Positions 16,434 to 25,912 are shown, counted from the stretch's first letter. The stretch: DNA of 64,000 bases from Haloarcula pelagica (GCF_030127105.1 NZ_CP126162.1:186001-250000); one strand, 5' to 3'. Notes: generated from the letters alone by a model not told the origin. Program-made: numbers and translations.

Positions 16434-17462
16434 TCAGCTGAACTGGAAGACGGGTTTACAGGTCTCGGAGGCGAGAAACGCCTCGAACGCCGCCGACGGG
16501 TCGTCGACCGAGTAGGACGTATCGAGGATCTCCTCGACCGCGATCTCGCCGCGCTCCATCAGCCGGAGCGCCTGTTCGAAGTTGGTCCACGTCGACCCGT
16601 AGGACGTGTTGATGTCGATCTCACCCCGGACGGTCGAGGTCAGCGTCACCTGGCTGGTGTCGTTGGGAATGCCGACGACGACGACCTGCCCGCCCTTCCG
16701 GACGTGGTCGTTCGCCGTCCCGATACCGGAGTGGTGACCGGTCGAATCGAACACGACATCGAACCCGATCCCGTCGGTGTGGCGCTCGGTCACCTCACCG
16801 AGATCCACCGACTGCGCGTTGACCGTCGAAATACCCAGATCGTCGAGCAACGGCAGGCGGTAGCTGGCGTCCTGATCGAGCCCCGAGACCACGACGTTGG
16901 CGCCCAGCGAGTCCGCGACCGCAGCCACGAGGACCCCGATCGGGCCGGGACCCTCGACGAGCACGTTGTCGCCCGGCGTCGTCACCGACTGGTCGAGCAC
17001 CGCACGCGTCGCGATACTCGTCGGTTCCGTGATGGCGGCGTGACGAAGCGGGACGCCGTCCGGGACCGCGTGGATGTGCTCGGGTGCCACGGCGACGTAC
17101 TCGGCGTAGGCCCCGTCACGGTGCATCCCCGTGATCGAGAAGTTCTGGCAGACGTTGGGCTGGCCGTTCTTACACTGGAAACAGTGGCCACAGTCGTGGA
17201 TCGGTTCCTCGATCACGTTGTCGCCTTCGGCGAACCCCTCGACATCGTCGCCGACCGCCGCGACCTCACCCGAGTACTCGTGGCCCATGATCCGCGGAAT
17301 CGGGATCCACTCGTACCCGCCGTCGTACTTGTATGCGTGTGCATCACTGCCACAGAGGCCCGCAGTGTGGACTTTCACCAGTACCTCGTCGGCGGCCACT
17401 GTCGGTCGCTCGCGCTCCTGGATCTCCACTGACTTGGGGCCTGTCTGGACGATTGCTTTCAT
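16434..17462 (-). CDS. Zinc-dependent medium-chain dehydrogenase
   Basis: Medium-chain dehydrogenase/reductase of 342 aa, of the threonine/sorbitol dehydrogenase branch. Catalytic zinc residues appear in AGLCGSDAHAY and MGHEYSGEV; the structural zinc loop is CGHCFQCKNGQPNVC. The nucleotide-binding segment is VLVEGPGPIGVLVAAVA, a variant of GxGxxG. The likely reaction is NAD(P)+-dependent oxidation of a sugar, polyol or sugar acid; the substrate cannot be read from the sequence. It lies 27 bases after the ABC ATPase stop on the same strand, so it is probably the last gene of the importer transcript. Confidence 0.82.
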   Translation of the reverse strand: MKAIVQTGPKSVEIQERERPTVAADEVLVKVHTAGLCGSDAHAYKYDGGYEWIPIPRIMGHEYSGEVAAVGDDVEGFAEGDNVIEEPIHDCGHCFQCKNGQPNVCQNFSITGMHRDGAYAEYVAVAPEHIHAVPDGVPLRHAAITEPTSIATRAVLDQSVTTPGDNVLVEGPGPIGVLVAAVADSLGANVVVSGLDQDASYRLPLLDDLGISTVNAQSVDLGEVTERHTDGIGFDVVFDSTGHHSGIGTANDHVRKGGQVVVVGIPNDTSQVTLTSTVRGEIDINTSYGSTWTNFEQALRLMERGEIAVEEILDTSYSVDDPSAAFEAFLASETCKPVFQFS

Positions 17463-17489
17463 GATTGGTAGTGTGTAAGAGTCGGACTG

Positions 17490-18656
17490 TTAGGCTTCGA
17501 CGCTGTCGGCCGTGGTCTCAGTGTCACCCCGTTCGCTGACCAGACGGCCTTTCAGCAGCTCCTCCGTCTCGGCGTCGAACAGGTAGACGTGCTCGGGGGC
17601 GATCGTGAGCGACAGTTCGTCTTTCGCGTCGATGTCGTGGAAGTTACCGACCTTCGCGGTCACGTCACCGAGAAACGACGTGGTGTGAACGATCGCTTCC
17701 GTCCCGACGGGCTCGACGACGCGGACAGTCGTGTCGAACTCCGGTCCGTCGGTCACTCGCCGCCGCGACTGATAGAGGTCCTGCGGGCGAAAGCCCACGA
17801 GGACGTTCTCGGTCGTGATCTCCGTCTCGACGAGTGTCTTCGGGATCTCGAACGAGAGCATATCCATGTCGACGCGGTAGGCGTCCCCGTCGTCGTCGAG
17901 CGTCGCGTCGAAGAGGTTCATGTCGGGGCTCCCGACGAACTGCGCGACGAAGAGGTTCGCGGGCTCGTTGAACACCTGGTCGGGCGTCCCGAGTTGCTGT
18001 AACTGCCCGTCGTTCAGGATCGCGATCTTGTCCGCGATCGTCATCGCCTCCTCCTGGTTGTGGGTCACGTACGCGGACGTGATCCCGACTTCCGACTGCA
18101 GTTCGTCGATCTCCGTCCGCATCGTCTTCCGGAGTTTCGCGTCCAAGTTCGCCAGCGGCTCGTCGAACAGGAACAACCGGGGCTCCCTGATGATCGCGCG
18201 GCCCAGCGCGACACGCTGTTTCTGTCCGCCCGAGAGCTGTGCCGGTTTGTTGTTCAGCAGTTCCTCGATCTCCAGCATCTCGGCGACCTCCGTGACTCGG
18301 TCATCGATCTCTTCGTTGGACATGCCGTTGTCCTCGCGTTTGAGCCCGAACCCGAGGTTCTCCCGCACGGTCATGTGCGGGTACAGCGCGAAGTCCTGGA
18401 ACACCATCGCCACGTCGCGGTTGCGGGCTTTCACCTCGTTGACCACGGTGCCGTCGAACCGGACCTCGCCCTCCGTCGGGTCTTCGAGCCCGCCGATCAT
18501 CCGCAGGGTCGTCGTCTTCCCACAGCCCGAGGGACCCAACAGGACGAGAAACTCCCCGTCCGCAACGTCGATGTCTAGGTCGTTTACGGCGACGACACCG
18601 TCCTTTGACGGGTCGCCGAACACTTTCGTGACACTATCTAGCTCGAGGTGTGTCAT
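17490..18656 (-). CDS. Sugar ABC transporter ATPase, UgpC/MalK type
   Basis: CUT1 family ATPase, 388 aa. Walker A LLGPSGCGKTTTLRM, Q-loop VFQDFALYPHMT, signature LSGGQKQRVALGRAI, Walker B LFLFDEPLANLDAKL, and switch THNQEEAMTIAD are all present. A C-terminal regulatory domain contains GFRPQDLYQ. Last ATPase of the binding protein-permease-permease-ATPase operon starting at 22130. A 63-base gap separates it from the MalG-type permease; the DNA just before its ATG carries GGTACC and an A/T run but no convincing TATA box. Confidence 0.87.
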   Translation of the reverse strand: MTHLELDSVTKVFGDPSKDGVVAVNDLDIDVADGEFLVLLGPSGCGKTTTLRMIGGLEDPTEGEVRFDGTVVNEVKARNRDVAMVFQDFALYPHMTVRENLGFGLKREDNGMSNEEIDDRVTEVAEMLEIEELLNNKPAQLSGGQKQRVALGRAIIREPRLFLFDEPLANLDAKLRKTMRTEIDELQSEVGITSAYVTHNQEEAMTIADKIAILNDGQLQQLGTPDQVFNEPANLFVAQFVGSPDMNLFDATLDDDGDAYRVDMDMLSFEIPKTLVETEITTENVLVGFRPQDLYQSRRRVTDGPEFDTTVRVVEPVGTEAIVHTTSFLGDVTAKVGNFHDIDAKDELSLTIAPEHVYLFDAETEELLKGRLVSERGDTETTADSVEA

Positions 18657-18719
18657 TGAAAAATGGTACCGTCCAACGCACCTTAAAGCTAGCGTCCTGT
18701 CGGTGGGTCGAGCGGGGAG

Positions 18720-19685
18720 TTACCCCTTGATCGCCCCGCCGGTGAGGCCCTGGACGAAGTACCGCTGGATGTACGCTAAGCCAGCGAGCACCGGGATCGA
18801 GACGATGATCGACGCCGCCGCGACGACGTTCCACTGCGTGTTGAACCCCTGGACGAACGTCAGCAGCCCTGGCGGGACGGTGAACTTCGAGTTGTCCAAC
18901 AGCGTCAGCGCGAACACCAGTTCGTTCCACGCGAGCAAGAACGCGAAGATGAACGAGGCGATCAGCGAGTTGCGCGCCATCGGCACGAGCACGTACCAGA
19001 ACGTCTCGAAGGCCGAACACTGGTCGATTCGCGAGGCCTCGATGATCGAATCCGGGAAATCGTCGAAGAAGCCTTTCATCAGCCAGACGACGAACGGCGC
19101 GGTCATCGCCCCGTAGATCAGGATCAGCGCCAGATGCGTGTTGAACAGCCCCAGCGTCGAAATGAGTTCCCACTCGGGCACCATGATGGCAGTCCCGGGG
19201 AACATCAGCGACGCCAGCAGCAGACTCATCAGGAGGTTCTTCCCGCGGAAGTCCCGGCGCGAGAGGACGTACGACGCCCCCGTCCCGAGGACGACCGCGA
19301 TGAGGCCGGCCCCGACAGCGACCTTGAGGCTACTGACGACCAGGCCGAGCAGGTTGATGTCGATCGCCGACGACACCGTCACCCCGAAGAGGTTCTGGAC
19401 CAGTCCGGCGTAGCCGCCCGCCTGGATCGACGACTCGATGACGAGTCGGAACCCTTCCAGCGAGAAGTTCTCGGGGAAGACCGTCGGCGGGATCTGCTGG
19501 ATCTCCGCGGTCGTCTTGAACGCCGTGACGACCATCCAGTACAGCGGGAACAGGATGAACGCCCCGACGACGAGCGTCAGGAGGCCGATCGCGGTCTTCC
19601 TGACGTAGGCTCCCGGTTTCGAGTCGTAGAGCCACGACTGATTCTTGCGGAACTCTGCGGTCGGGTCTGTGTCTTGAGTCGCCAT
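18720..19685 (-). CDS. Sugar ABC permease, MalG type
   Basis: Inner-membrane permease of 321 aa with an N-terminal segment VVGAFILFPLYWMVVTAFKT and at least five more helices. The EAA loop is EASRIDQCSAFETFWYVLVP, in which the usual Gly-Ala after Asp is replaced by Gln-Cys, a mild departure from consensus. Its ATG overlaps the TAA of the preceding permease (TAATG), indicating translational coupling. It pairs with the MalF-type permease next door; the substrate is inferred as L-rhamnose or a rhamnose-containing saccharide from context. Confidence 0.87.
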   Translation of the reverse strand: MATQDTDPTAEFRKNQSWLYDSKPGAYVRKTAIGLLTLVVGAFILFPLYWMVVTAFKTTAEIQQIPPTVFPENFSLEGFRLVIESSIQAGGYAGLVQNLFGVTVSSAIDINLLGLVVSSLKVAVGAGLIAVVLGTGASYVLSRRDFRGKNLLMSLLLASLMFPGTAIMVPEWELISTLGLFNTHLALILIYGAMTAPFVVWLMKGFFDDFPDSIIEASRIDQCSAFETFWYVLVPMARNSLIASFIFAFLLAWNELVFALTLLDNSKFTVPPGLLTFVQGFNTQWNVVAAASIIVSIPVLAGLAYIQRYFVQGLTGGAIKG

Positions 19686-20611
19686 TACATTTCACCTTGG
19701 ACTTTGTCGTAGAACTGGATGTAGTAGTACGAGAACACCAGCAACACGACGAACAGCATCACCGAGAGCGCGGACGCGAAGCCGACCTCGAAGTCGATAA
19801 AGGCCGCGCGGTAGATCATCACCGGGAGCGTGCTGCTGGAGACGCCGGGACCGCCCTTGGTCATCACCCACACCATCGAGAAGTTCCTGACGTTATAAAT
19901 GAGCATCAGGAGGAAGCCGATGGCGAGGTTGTACTTCATCATCGGGATGGTGATGTACCGGAACTGCTCCCACGGCGTCGCACCGTCCATCCGCGCGGCC
20001 TCGTAGAGGTGTTCGTCGATCCCCTGCAACGAGGTCAGCGTCAGCAGTGCGAACAGCGGCGCGAGCCGCCAGATCATCCCGATGATGGGCGGCCACAGCG
20101 ACAGTTCCGTCGAGCCCAGCATGACGATGTACTCGTCGACGAACCCCAGTTGCACGAGCAGTTCGTTGATGATGCCCTGAGAGCCGCCGAACATGAACTG
20201 CCAGATCGACGCGCCGACGACGCGGGGGAGCACCCACGGGATCAACACGATGGCGCTGGCGACGCTCGTGTAGGGGAGTTTCTCGTCTAAGAGCCACCCC
20301 ATCAGGAAGCCGAGGACGATCGCGGCCAGACTGCCGACGCTCACCCAGATGGCCGTGTTCCAGAGCACTTGGTGGATGTCGGGGTCGGTCCAGATCTCCA
20401 CGTAGTTGGCCAGCCCGACGAACTCGGCCTGGTCGGGCTGGAGCAGGCTCTTCGCGAAGAAACTGGAGTAGATCGCCTGCGCGATGGGGTAGAGGATGAA
20501 CACCCCGACCAGCGTCATCACTGGCAGGATCGGCAGGTACACCCGGAGGCTCTCCGGGACGTGCTTGCTCACGTTCTCGTAGGACGACTGTGCGTGGTCT
20601 ACGTAACTCAT
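19685..20611 (-). CDS. Sugar ABC permease, MalF type
   Basis: Inner-membrane permease, 308 aa, BPD family. Hydrophobic helices include YLPILPVMTLVGVFILYPIA and VSVGSLAAIVLGFLMGWLL; the EAA loop reads EAARMDGATPWEQFRYITIP, close to consensus. The start ATG (20609-20611) lies 58 bases after the binding-protein stop. Second gene of the operon. The stop overlaps the next start codon. Confidence 0.87.
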   Translation of the reverse strand: MSYVDHAQSSYENVSKHVPESLRVYLPILPVMTLVGVFILYPIAQAIYSSFFAKSLLQPDQAEFVGLANYVEIWTDPDIHQVLWNTAIWVSVGSLAAIVLGFLMGWLLDEKLPYTSVASAIVLIPWVLPRVVGASIWQFMFGGSQGIINELLVQLGFVDEYIVMLGSTELSLWPPIIGMIWRLAPLFALLTLTSLQGIDEHLYEAARMDGATPWEQFRYITIPMMKYNLAIGFLLMLIYNVRNFSMVWVMTKGGPGVSSSTLPVMIYRAAFIDFEVGFASALSVMLFVVLLVFSYYYIQFYDKVQGEM

Positions 20612-20669
20612 GGTTGAATCGTGTCTACTGCCACTATGAATGATCTACAATAAGAAGATTTCCGTCGAT

Positions 20670-22130
20670 TCAGGCGATCTCTTCGTCGACGACTTCCTGA
20701 ATCTGGGAGTTGGCGTTCTGACAGGCCTCCTCGGCGGTGGCGTTACCGAGCACCACCGGCTGGATGACCTGCGTGTTGATGATACTCTGCATCTGTGCGA
20801 TGCCCGAGAAGGAGGGGAACCGGGAAGTCCGGGTGAACAGGTCGTCGTTCTCGTAGAGGGTGACGAGGTCACCGAACTGGCTCTGGAACAGGTCGCTTGG
20901 CTCTTCGAACGCGCTCTGGAGCGTGGGGACGCGCCCGCGGATGCCGACATCGGCGTCCGCGCTGTACGTCCAGGGGGCGAGCTGTTCGGGCTGGTTCCAC
21001 CAGCTGATGTAGTCGAACGCGGCGTCCTGCTGTGCGCCGCTTCCCGAGCCGGCACCCATCATGAACCCCTGTGCGTTCTGCAAGAGGAGGTCCTGGGGCT
21101 GGAAGCTGCCCGACGGTGACTCGGGCAGCGGGGCACGGGTGACGGTGTGTCCCTCGCCGTCGAGCCACGCCTGGGGTGCGCCGGTGGTCTGATACACCGC
21201 GTTCGCGTGTGAGTACGTGATGAAGATACCCGACTCACCCTCTCGGAGGAGGCGACCGGCGGCGATGTGGTTGTTCTCGGCCATCGAGTCGGGGAACAGG
21301 CCTGCATCGGCGATGTCCTGGTACAGCTTTACCGCGTCGACGAAGCCGGGTTCGTCGACAGTGGCCTCCATGGTTTCGGGATCGAAGTAGCGGCCGCCGT
21401 TGGCGTAGACGAAGCCGATGAAGTAGCCGGTGGTGAGCCCGAAGTCGGTTCCGGGCGCGGTGATGGCGGCGGAGACTTCGTCGATCTCCTGCATCTCCTG
21501 GCCGAGTTGGATGAGTTCGGGCCAGTTCCGCGGGGGGGCGTCGAAGCTGGTCTGTTCGAGGTAGTCGGTTCGGATGTCGATGAATGGACCGAGGTCGGCG
21601 TAGCCGCCGGGGAGTCCCCACTGGCGTTCGCCGCTGGTCTCGCCGAGGCCCTCGTAGACGACAGTGTCGATGTTGGCCTGGATGAAGTGGCTGTTGACCT
21701 CTTCGAGCTGGTCGGCGTAGGCGTCCTGGTCGAGAGGCTGGATAGCGCCCGCGCCGACGTAGTCGGGGATCTGCTGGCACTGGCCGGCCATCACGTGTGG
21801 CAGGTTGTCGTTGGCGGCCGCGGAGGCGATGATCTGGTACTTCTGGCCCCACTCCTGGTGTTGGTAGCTGACGTTGTGTGTTTCGTAGGCGTCGTAGTGG
21901 CCGCTGATGTACTCCCGTTCGGCCGGGATGCCGCCGAACAGCCAGAAATCGAGGTTCTGTGTCCCGGAGCCGCCGTCGCCACCACTGCCTCCATCGCCGC
22001 CACCGCTGCCGCCGCCCCCGCCACTACCGCCGTCACCGCCACACCCGGCGAGCCCCGCGGCCATCGCGGTACCGAGTCCAGTCAGATATCGTCGCCTGTC
22101 GAGTCGAGAGGCTGAGCCATCGTTTGTCAT
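20670..22130 (-). CDS. Sugar ABC transporter substrate-binding lipoprotein
   Basis: Extracellular binding protein, 486 aa, first gene of the importer operon. A Tat-type motif (LDRRRYLTGLG) is followed by a lipobox GLAGC with Cys near residue 30 and a Gly/Ser/Asp linker. The mature part has the family 1 solute-binding pattern, for example HVMAGQCQQIPDYVGAGAI. The promoter is clear: TTTATTATAT at 22161-22170, preceded immediately by the half-operator TTCCGGTA (22172-22179, minus strand). Lactate-oxidation genes start divergently at 22321. Substrate inferred from context as L-rhamnose. Confidence 0.87.
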   Translation of the reverse strand: MTNDGSASRLDRRRYLTGLGTAMAAGLAGCGGDGGSGGGGGSGGGDGGSGGDGGSGTQNLDFWLFGGIPAEREYISGHYDAYETHNVSYQHQEWGQKYQIIASAAANDNLPHVMAGQCQQIPDYVGAGAIQPLDQDAYADQLEEVNSHFIQANIDTVVYEGLGETSGERQWGLPGGYADLGPFIDIRTDYLEQTSFDAPPRNWPELIQLGQEMQEIDEVSAAITAPGTDFGLTTGYFIGFVYANGGRYFDPETMEATVDEPGFVDAVKLYQDIADAGLFPDSMAENNHIAAGRLLREGESGIFITYSHANAVYQTTGAPQAWLDGEGHTVTRAPLPESPSGSFQPQDLLLQNAQGFMMGAGSGSGAQQDAAFDYISWWNQPEQLAPWTYSADADVGIRGRVPTLQSAFEEPSDLFQSQFGDLVTLYENDDLFTRTSRFPSFSGIAQMQSIINTQVIQPVVLGNATAEEACQNANSQIQEVVDEEIA

Positions 22131-22159
22131 GATCCGCTACGTTGTAGAACGGGTATCGT

Positions 22160-22179
22160 ATATAATAAATTTACCGGAA
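22160..22179 (-). promoter_or_regulatory. TATA box and half-operator of the importer operon
   Basis: On the minus strand TTCCGGTA (22172-22179) abuts AATTTATTATATA, a strong TATA box 30-40 bases before the ATG. The half-site equals one arm of the palindrome in the iclR promoter at 13809-13825. Confidence 0.5.
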
Positions 22180-22265
22180 TATTCGATGCCTATTTCAAAG
22201 ATCAGTCATCCCTCCGCAGAGAGATACCCCACGCCACGGGCTAACGCCCGGTTCAACGGGAGTTG

Positions 22266-22290
22266 TTCCGGGATGGCAACCAAAGCTAAA
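22266..22290 (+). promoter_or_regulatory. Promoter elements of the lactate-oxidation operon
   Basis: TTCCGGGA (22266-22273), one base different from the TTCCGGTA half-site, is followed by AAAGCTAAA, a plausible TATA element about 30-38 bases before the ATG at 22321. A very similar AAAGCTAAG precedes the rhamnose mutarotase gene near 25963. Confidence 0.35.
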
Positions 22291-22320
22291 TGACGGAGCG
22301 GTCCCACAGAACAGACACAG

Positions 22321-22842
22321 ATGACCGAAACCGACGCCACCTTCGAAGCGTCTCTCGACGAGTTAGGTGTGTCAGTAACCCGCACAGCCGCCTCGGAAGT
22401 CGGTGCGGCCCTCGACGAAGCAGTCCGCGAGCCGGCCGTCGGGGTCGCCCCGGAGGACGAGTTCACGGAGACGAGTCTCCCGTTCACGGAGGCCGGGGTG
22501 GAGCTCGATCCGACGCCTGCCGCACTCGACGAGGCCCGGACTGGCGTCTCCACTGCCGACCTCGGGGTGGCCGACTACGGCTCGCTCGTGTTGACCCAGA
22601 CGGATCGAGGGAGCGAGTTGGTGACGCTCTTCGTCGAACACCACGTCGTCCTCGTTCACGAGGCCGATATCGCTCCGGATATGGACACCGCCGTCGAGAC
22701 GCTCGAAGCGACACTCAACCGGACCCGGGGGAGCGTGATCCTCGCGACCGGGCCGAGCGCGACGGCGGACATGGGAGCGCTCGTCAGGGGTGCACACGGC
22801 CCGGAATCGGTCCACGTTATCGTCATCGAGGAGGGGACGTGA
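22321..22842 (+). CDS. lutC: LutC/LldG-type LUD-domain protein
   Basis: LUD-domain protein of 173 aa, matching LutC/LldG subunits of the non-flavin L-lactate oxidation complex. Diagnostic segments are GVSTADLGVADYGSLVLTQT, VVLVHEADIAPDMDTAVE and the C-terminal ILATGPSATADMGALVRGAH. It is cytoplasmic and probably works with the iron-sulfur protein encoded three bases downstream to oxidise L-lactate to pyruvate. In the diketo-hydrolase route L-rhamnose yields pyruvate plus L-lactate, so this enzyme would complete the pathway. The ATG is supported by AAAGCTAAA about 30-38 bases upstream; it is divergent from the importer operon. Confidence 0.85.
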   Translation: MTETDATFEASLDELGVSVTRTAASEVGAALDEAVREPAVGVAPEDEFTETSLPFTEAGVELDPTPAALDEARTGVSTADLGVADYGSLVLTQTDRGSELVTLFVEHHVVLVHEADIAPDMDTAVETLEATLNRTRGSVILATGPSATADMGALVRGAHGPESVHVIVIEEGT

Positions 22843-22845
22843 ACG

Positions 22846-25026
22846 ATGGCGTCCGCCGACGAACTCCGTGAACTGATGCGGACCGAGGGTGCGGCAGTCG
22901 CACAGAACACCCAGGGATTCAACGAAGGGCGGTATCGGTCGGTCGCCGATCTGTCCGACTACGAGGAGCTGAAATCCGAGGCACGGGCGATCAAGGAGGA
23001 CGCGATCGAGCGGCTCCCGGACCTCCTCGATCAACTGACCGACGCCGTCGAGGAAAACGGCGGAACGGTCTACATCGCCGACGACGCAGCCGACGCGAAC
23101 GACTACATCCGCGAGGTCGTCGCGGACCGCGACGCCGACCGCCTGGTCAAGAGCAAGTCGATGACCAGCGAGGAGATCGAAGTGAACGACGCCCTCGAAG
23201 CCGACGGCGTCGATGTCGTCGAGACGGACCTCGGCGAGTGGGTCCTGCAGGTCGCCGACGAGGCGCCGTCTCACATCGTCGCGCCGGCGATCCACAAGTC
23301 ACGCGAGAGCATCGCGGAGCTGTTCAACGAGGTGTTCGATCCCGACCAACCGCTCGAAACCGCCGAAGAACTGACGCGCTTCGCGCGCGGGAAACTGGGT
23401 GAACAGATCGTCGATGCCGAGGTCGGCCTCACCGGTGCGAACTTCGTCACGGCCGATACAGGGACGATGGCGTTGGTCACGAGCGAGGGCAACGCCCGCA
23501 AGACCGTCGCGGCCACGGACACCCACATCGCGGTCGCCGGCGTCGAGAAGGTGATCCCGACGGTCGGCGACCTCCACCCGTTCGTCGAACTCATCGGCCG
23601 GTCCGGGACCGGACAGGACATCACGTCGTACGTCTCGCTGTTGACCCCGCCCGTCGACACGCCCGTCGTCGACTTCGAGGACGACGAGACGCCGCTGTCG
23701 GAGCACGACACCGACCGGGACTTTCACCTCGTTCTCATCGACAACGGCCGACTGGCGATGCGCGAGGACGAACACCTCAAGGAGACGCTGTACTGCATCC
23801 GCTGTTCGGCCTGTTCGAACTCCTGTGCGAACTTCCAGAGCGTGGGCGGCCACGCCTTCGGCGGCGAGACGTACTCGGGTGGCATCGCCACCGGCTGGGA
23901 GGCCGGCATCGAGGGACTGGACGTGGCAGCGGAGTTCAACGACCTCTGTACGGGCTGTAGCCGCTGTGTGAACGCCTGTCCGGTCGGTATCGACATCCCG
24001 TGGATCAACACCGTGGTCCGCGATCGGGTCAACCGCGAGGACGACCGACCGGCGGAGTGGCTGGTCGACGGGCTCACGCCCGACGAGGAGGACAAGGGCG
24101 CACCGCTCCAGAAGCGCTTTTTCGGCAACTTCGAGACGGTGGCGAAACTGGGGAGCGCGACCGCGCCGCTGTCGAACTGGCTCGCCGACGCCGGCCCGTC
24201 ACGGTGGGCGATGGCCCGGTTCCTGGACATCGACCCGCGGCGTGAGCTGCCGACCTTCGAGCGTGAGACGTTCGTCGACTGGGCCGAGCGACGCGACTCG
24301 ACAGTTGACGATCCCGACCGACGAGCCGTTGTCTACCCGGACCTGTACACGAACCACGTCCAGGTCGAGCGGGGGAAAGCGACCGTGAAGGCCCTCGAAG
24401 CTCTCGGTGTCGACGTGACCGTTCCGTCCGTCGCCTCCAGCGGCCGGGCACCACTATCCCAGGGGATGGTCGCGACCGCCGAAGACCACGCCGAACGGGT
24501 CACGGAGGCGCTGGCACCACACGTCGCCGACGGGCGGGACGTGGTCGTCATCGAGCCCAGCGACCACGCGATGTTCCAGCGCGAGTACGAGAAACTGCTG
24601 GACGAGGCGACGTTCACGGAGCTGGCCGAGAACAGCTACGAAGTGTTCGAGTACGTCTACGGCCTCGTCGAGAACGGGACAGACACGGATGCGCTTCCGA
24701 CTGTCGAGGACGGTCGACTCGCCTACCACAGCCACTGCCAGCAGCGAACTCTCGGTCTCGAAGCACACACGGTCGCCGTCCTGGAACTGTGCGGGTACGA
24801 CGTGACGACCTCGGATGTCGAGTGTTGCGGGATGGCCGGGAGTTTCGGCTACAAGTCGGACTACTACGAACTCAGCATGGATGTTGGGGATCGGCTCCGG
24901 GACCAACTCGAAGCGGACGGCGTCGAGGACAGACAGGTCGTCGCCAGCGGCACCTCCTGTCTCGAACAGATCGACGCACTCCTCGAACGACAGCCGCGCC
25001 ACCCGATCGAACTGCTCGCCGAATAG
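22846..25026 (+). CDS. LutB-LutA fusion: LUD, two 4Fe-4S and CCG-type domains
   Basis: A 726-aa fusion that looks like LutB (LldF) joined to LutA (LldE). Residues 1-300 form a LUD domain (VGLTGANFVTADTGTMALVT). Around 315-390 are two ferredoxin-type clusters: CIRCSACSNSC and CTGCSRCVNACPVGIDIP. From about 485 onward is a CCG (heterodisulfide-reductase-like) region; the second motif is intact (HSHCQQRTLGLEAHTVAVLE then VECCGMAGSFGYKSDYY), but the first repeat (VVYPDLYTNHVQVERG) has lost its Cys pair, with SSGRAPLSQG in place of the usual CCGRP. Likely role: electron-transferring part of L-lactate dehydrogenase. Three bases separate it from lutC. The gene ends 16 bases from the convergent amidohydrolase gene. 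Confidence 0.85.
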   Translation: MASADELRELMRTEGAAVAQNTQGFNEGRYRSVADLSDYEELKSEARAIKEDAIERLPDLLDQLTDAVEENGGTVYIADDAADANDYIREVVADRDADRLVKSKSMTSEEIEVNDALEADGVDVVETDLGEWVLQVADEAPSHIVAPAIHKSRESIAELFNEVFDPDQPLETAEELTRFARGKLGEQIVDAEVGLTGANFVTADTGTMALVTSEGNARKTVAATDTHIAVAGVEKVIPTVGDLHPFVELIGRSGTGQDITSYVSLLTPPVDTPVVDFEDDETPLSEHDTDRDFHLVLIDNGRLAMREDEHLKETLYCIRCSACSNSCANFQSVGGHAFGGETYSGGIATGWEAGIEGLDVAAEFNDLCTGCSRCVNACPVGIDIPWINTVVRDRVNREDDRPAEWLVDGLTPDEEDKGAPLQKRFFGNFETVAKLGSATAPLSNWLADAGPSRWAMARFLDIDPRRELPTFERETFVDWAERRDSTVDDPDRRAVVYPDLYTNHVQVERGKATVKALEALGVDVTVPSVASSGRAPLSQGMVATAEDHAERVTEALAPHVADGRDVVVIEPSDHAMFQREYEKLLDEATFTELAENSYEVFEYVYGLVENGTDTDALPTVEDGRLAYHSHCQQRTLGLEAHTVAVLELCGYDVTTSDVECCGMAGSFGYKSDYYELSMDVGDRLRDQLEADGVEDRQVVASGTSCLEQIDALLERQPRHPIELLAE

Positions 25027-25042
25027 CCAGGCCCCCCGGCGC

Positions 25043-25912
25043 TCAGTCGAGGCCGACGTGGCGTCTGAACGAGGTTCCCGTGATCCACTGCCGGTCTTTC
25101 TTCGACACCGAATCGACCTGCCGGAGCCAGTTGTAGGTCTCGGGGTACGTGGCGACATCGCTGACGTTGGGGTAGTCGGACCCCCAGACGACACGCTCCC
25201 GGCCGAAAGTGTCGAGATACCAGCGGACGTGGTCGTGCATGTCCGCGTAGGGAAACGCCGAGTCGGACATGTGTGGCATCTCCGAGACCTTCACCGCGAC
25301 ACCGTCGTATTGGGCGAGGTCGGCGAACTGCGCGAACGTCCCCTCGTCCGTGGGCGTCTCCGGGTCCGCGTGCGCGAAGTGGTCGAACAGGTAGGTCAAC
25401 TCCGGATACGCCTCGACGAGTTCGAGCGCCTGGTCCAGTTGGCGGTGATCGCAGAGAATCTGGACGACAGCGTCCGTCTCGACCGCGGCTTCCCAGAATT
25501 CGGTCTCCTCGATGGCCGCCCGGAGCCAACTCACGTCCGGATCGAACGTCTCCCACATCCGGTCGTACGGACAGGCTGCACCCAGGCGAAACCCGAGGAC
25601 GCCGTCGGTGTCCATGCAGCGTCGAAGATGGACCGCCGCGTCGTCGGCGAACGGGTCGAGCATCACGATCCCGTGGAGTCGGTCGTACTCGGCCGCCGTC
25701 TCCACCGTGTACCAGTTGTCCGTCCAGTCACAGATCGGATAGCCGACCACGACGGCCTCGTCGATCCCGTTTCGGTCCATGTCGGCCAGCAGGCGGTCGG
25801 CCGTGTAGACGGTGTGAACGTCGAACGAGTCGACGAGGTCGACGATCGGGCCGTTCACCCACGGATGGTCGGCGCTCGGTTTGTCCCAGGCGTGGGTATG
25901 GGTATCAAACAT
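25043..25912 (-). CDS. Amidohydrolase-family protein, likely sugar lactonase
   Basis: Amidohydrolase-2 family TIM-barrel hydrolase, 289 aa. Metal-binding HxH is at the very N-terminus (MFDTHTHAW), with further His/Asp motifs in YLFDHFAHADPETP and VVWGSDYPNVSD. Such proteins act as L-rhamnono- or L-fucono-lactonases in sugar-acid pathways, hydrolysing the aldonolactone made by the sugar dehydrogenase. ATG at 25910-25912 was chosen because family members start right at the HxH strand; upstream in-frame sequence overlaps the divergent mutarotase promoter. The role as L-rhamnonolactonase rests on the adjacent mutarotase gene 78 bases away. Confidence 0.75.
   Translation of the reverse strand: MFDTHTHAWDKPSADHPWVNGPIVDLVDSFDVHTVYTADRLLADMDRNGIDEAVVVGYPICDWTDNWYTVETAAEYDRLHGIVMLDPFADDAAVHLRRCMDTDGVLGFRLGAACPYDRMWETFDPDVSWLRAAIEETEFWEAAVETDAVVQILCDHRQLDQALELVEAYPELTYLFDHFAHADPETPTDEGTFAQFADLAQYDGVAVKVSEMPHMSDSAFPYADMHDHVRWYLDTFGRERVVWGSDYPNVSDVATYPETYNWLRQVDSVSKKDRQWITGTSFRRHVGLD

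Noticed and set aside
20655-20667. TGAATCG ... CGATTCA arms at the binding-protein/permease junction (with 20617-20623)
   Set aside because: The 7-base arms are about 40 bases apart, so a stable terminator or attenuator hairpin is unlikely.
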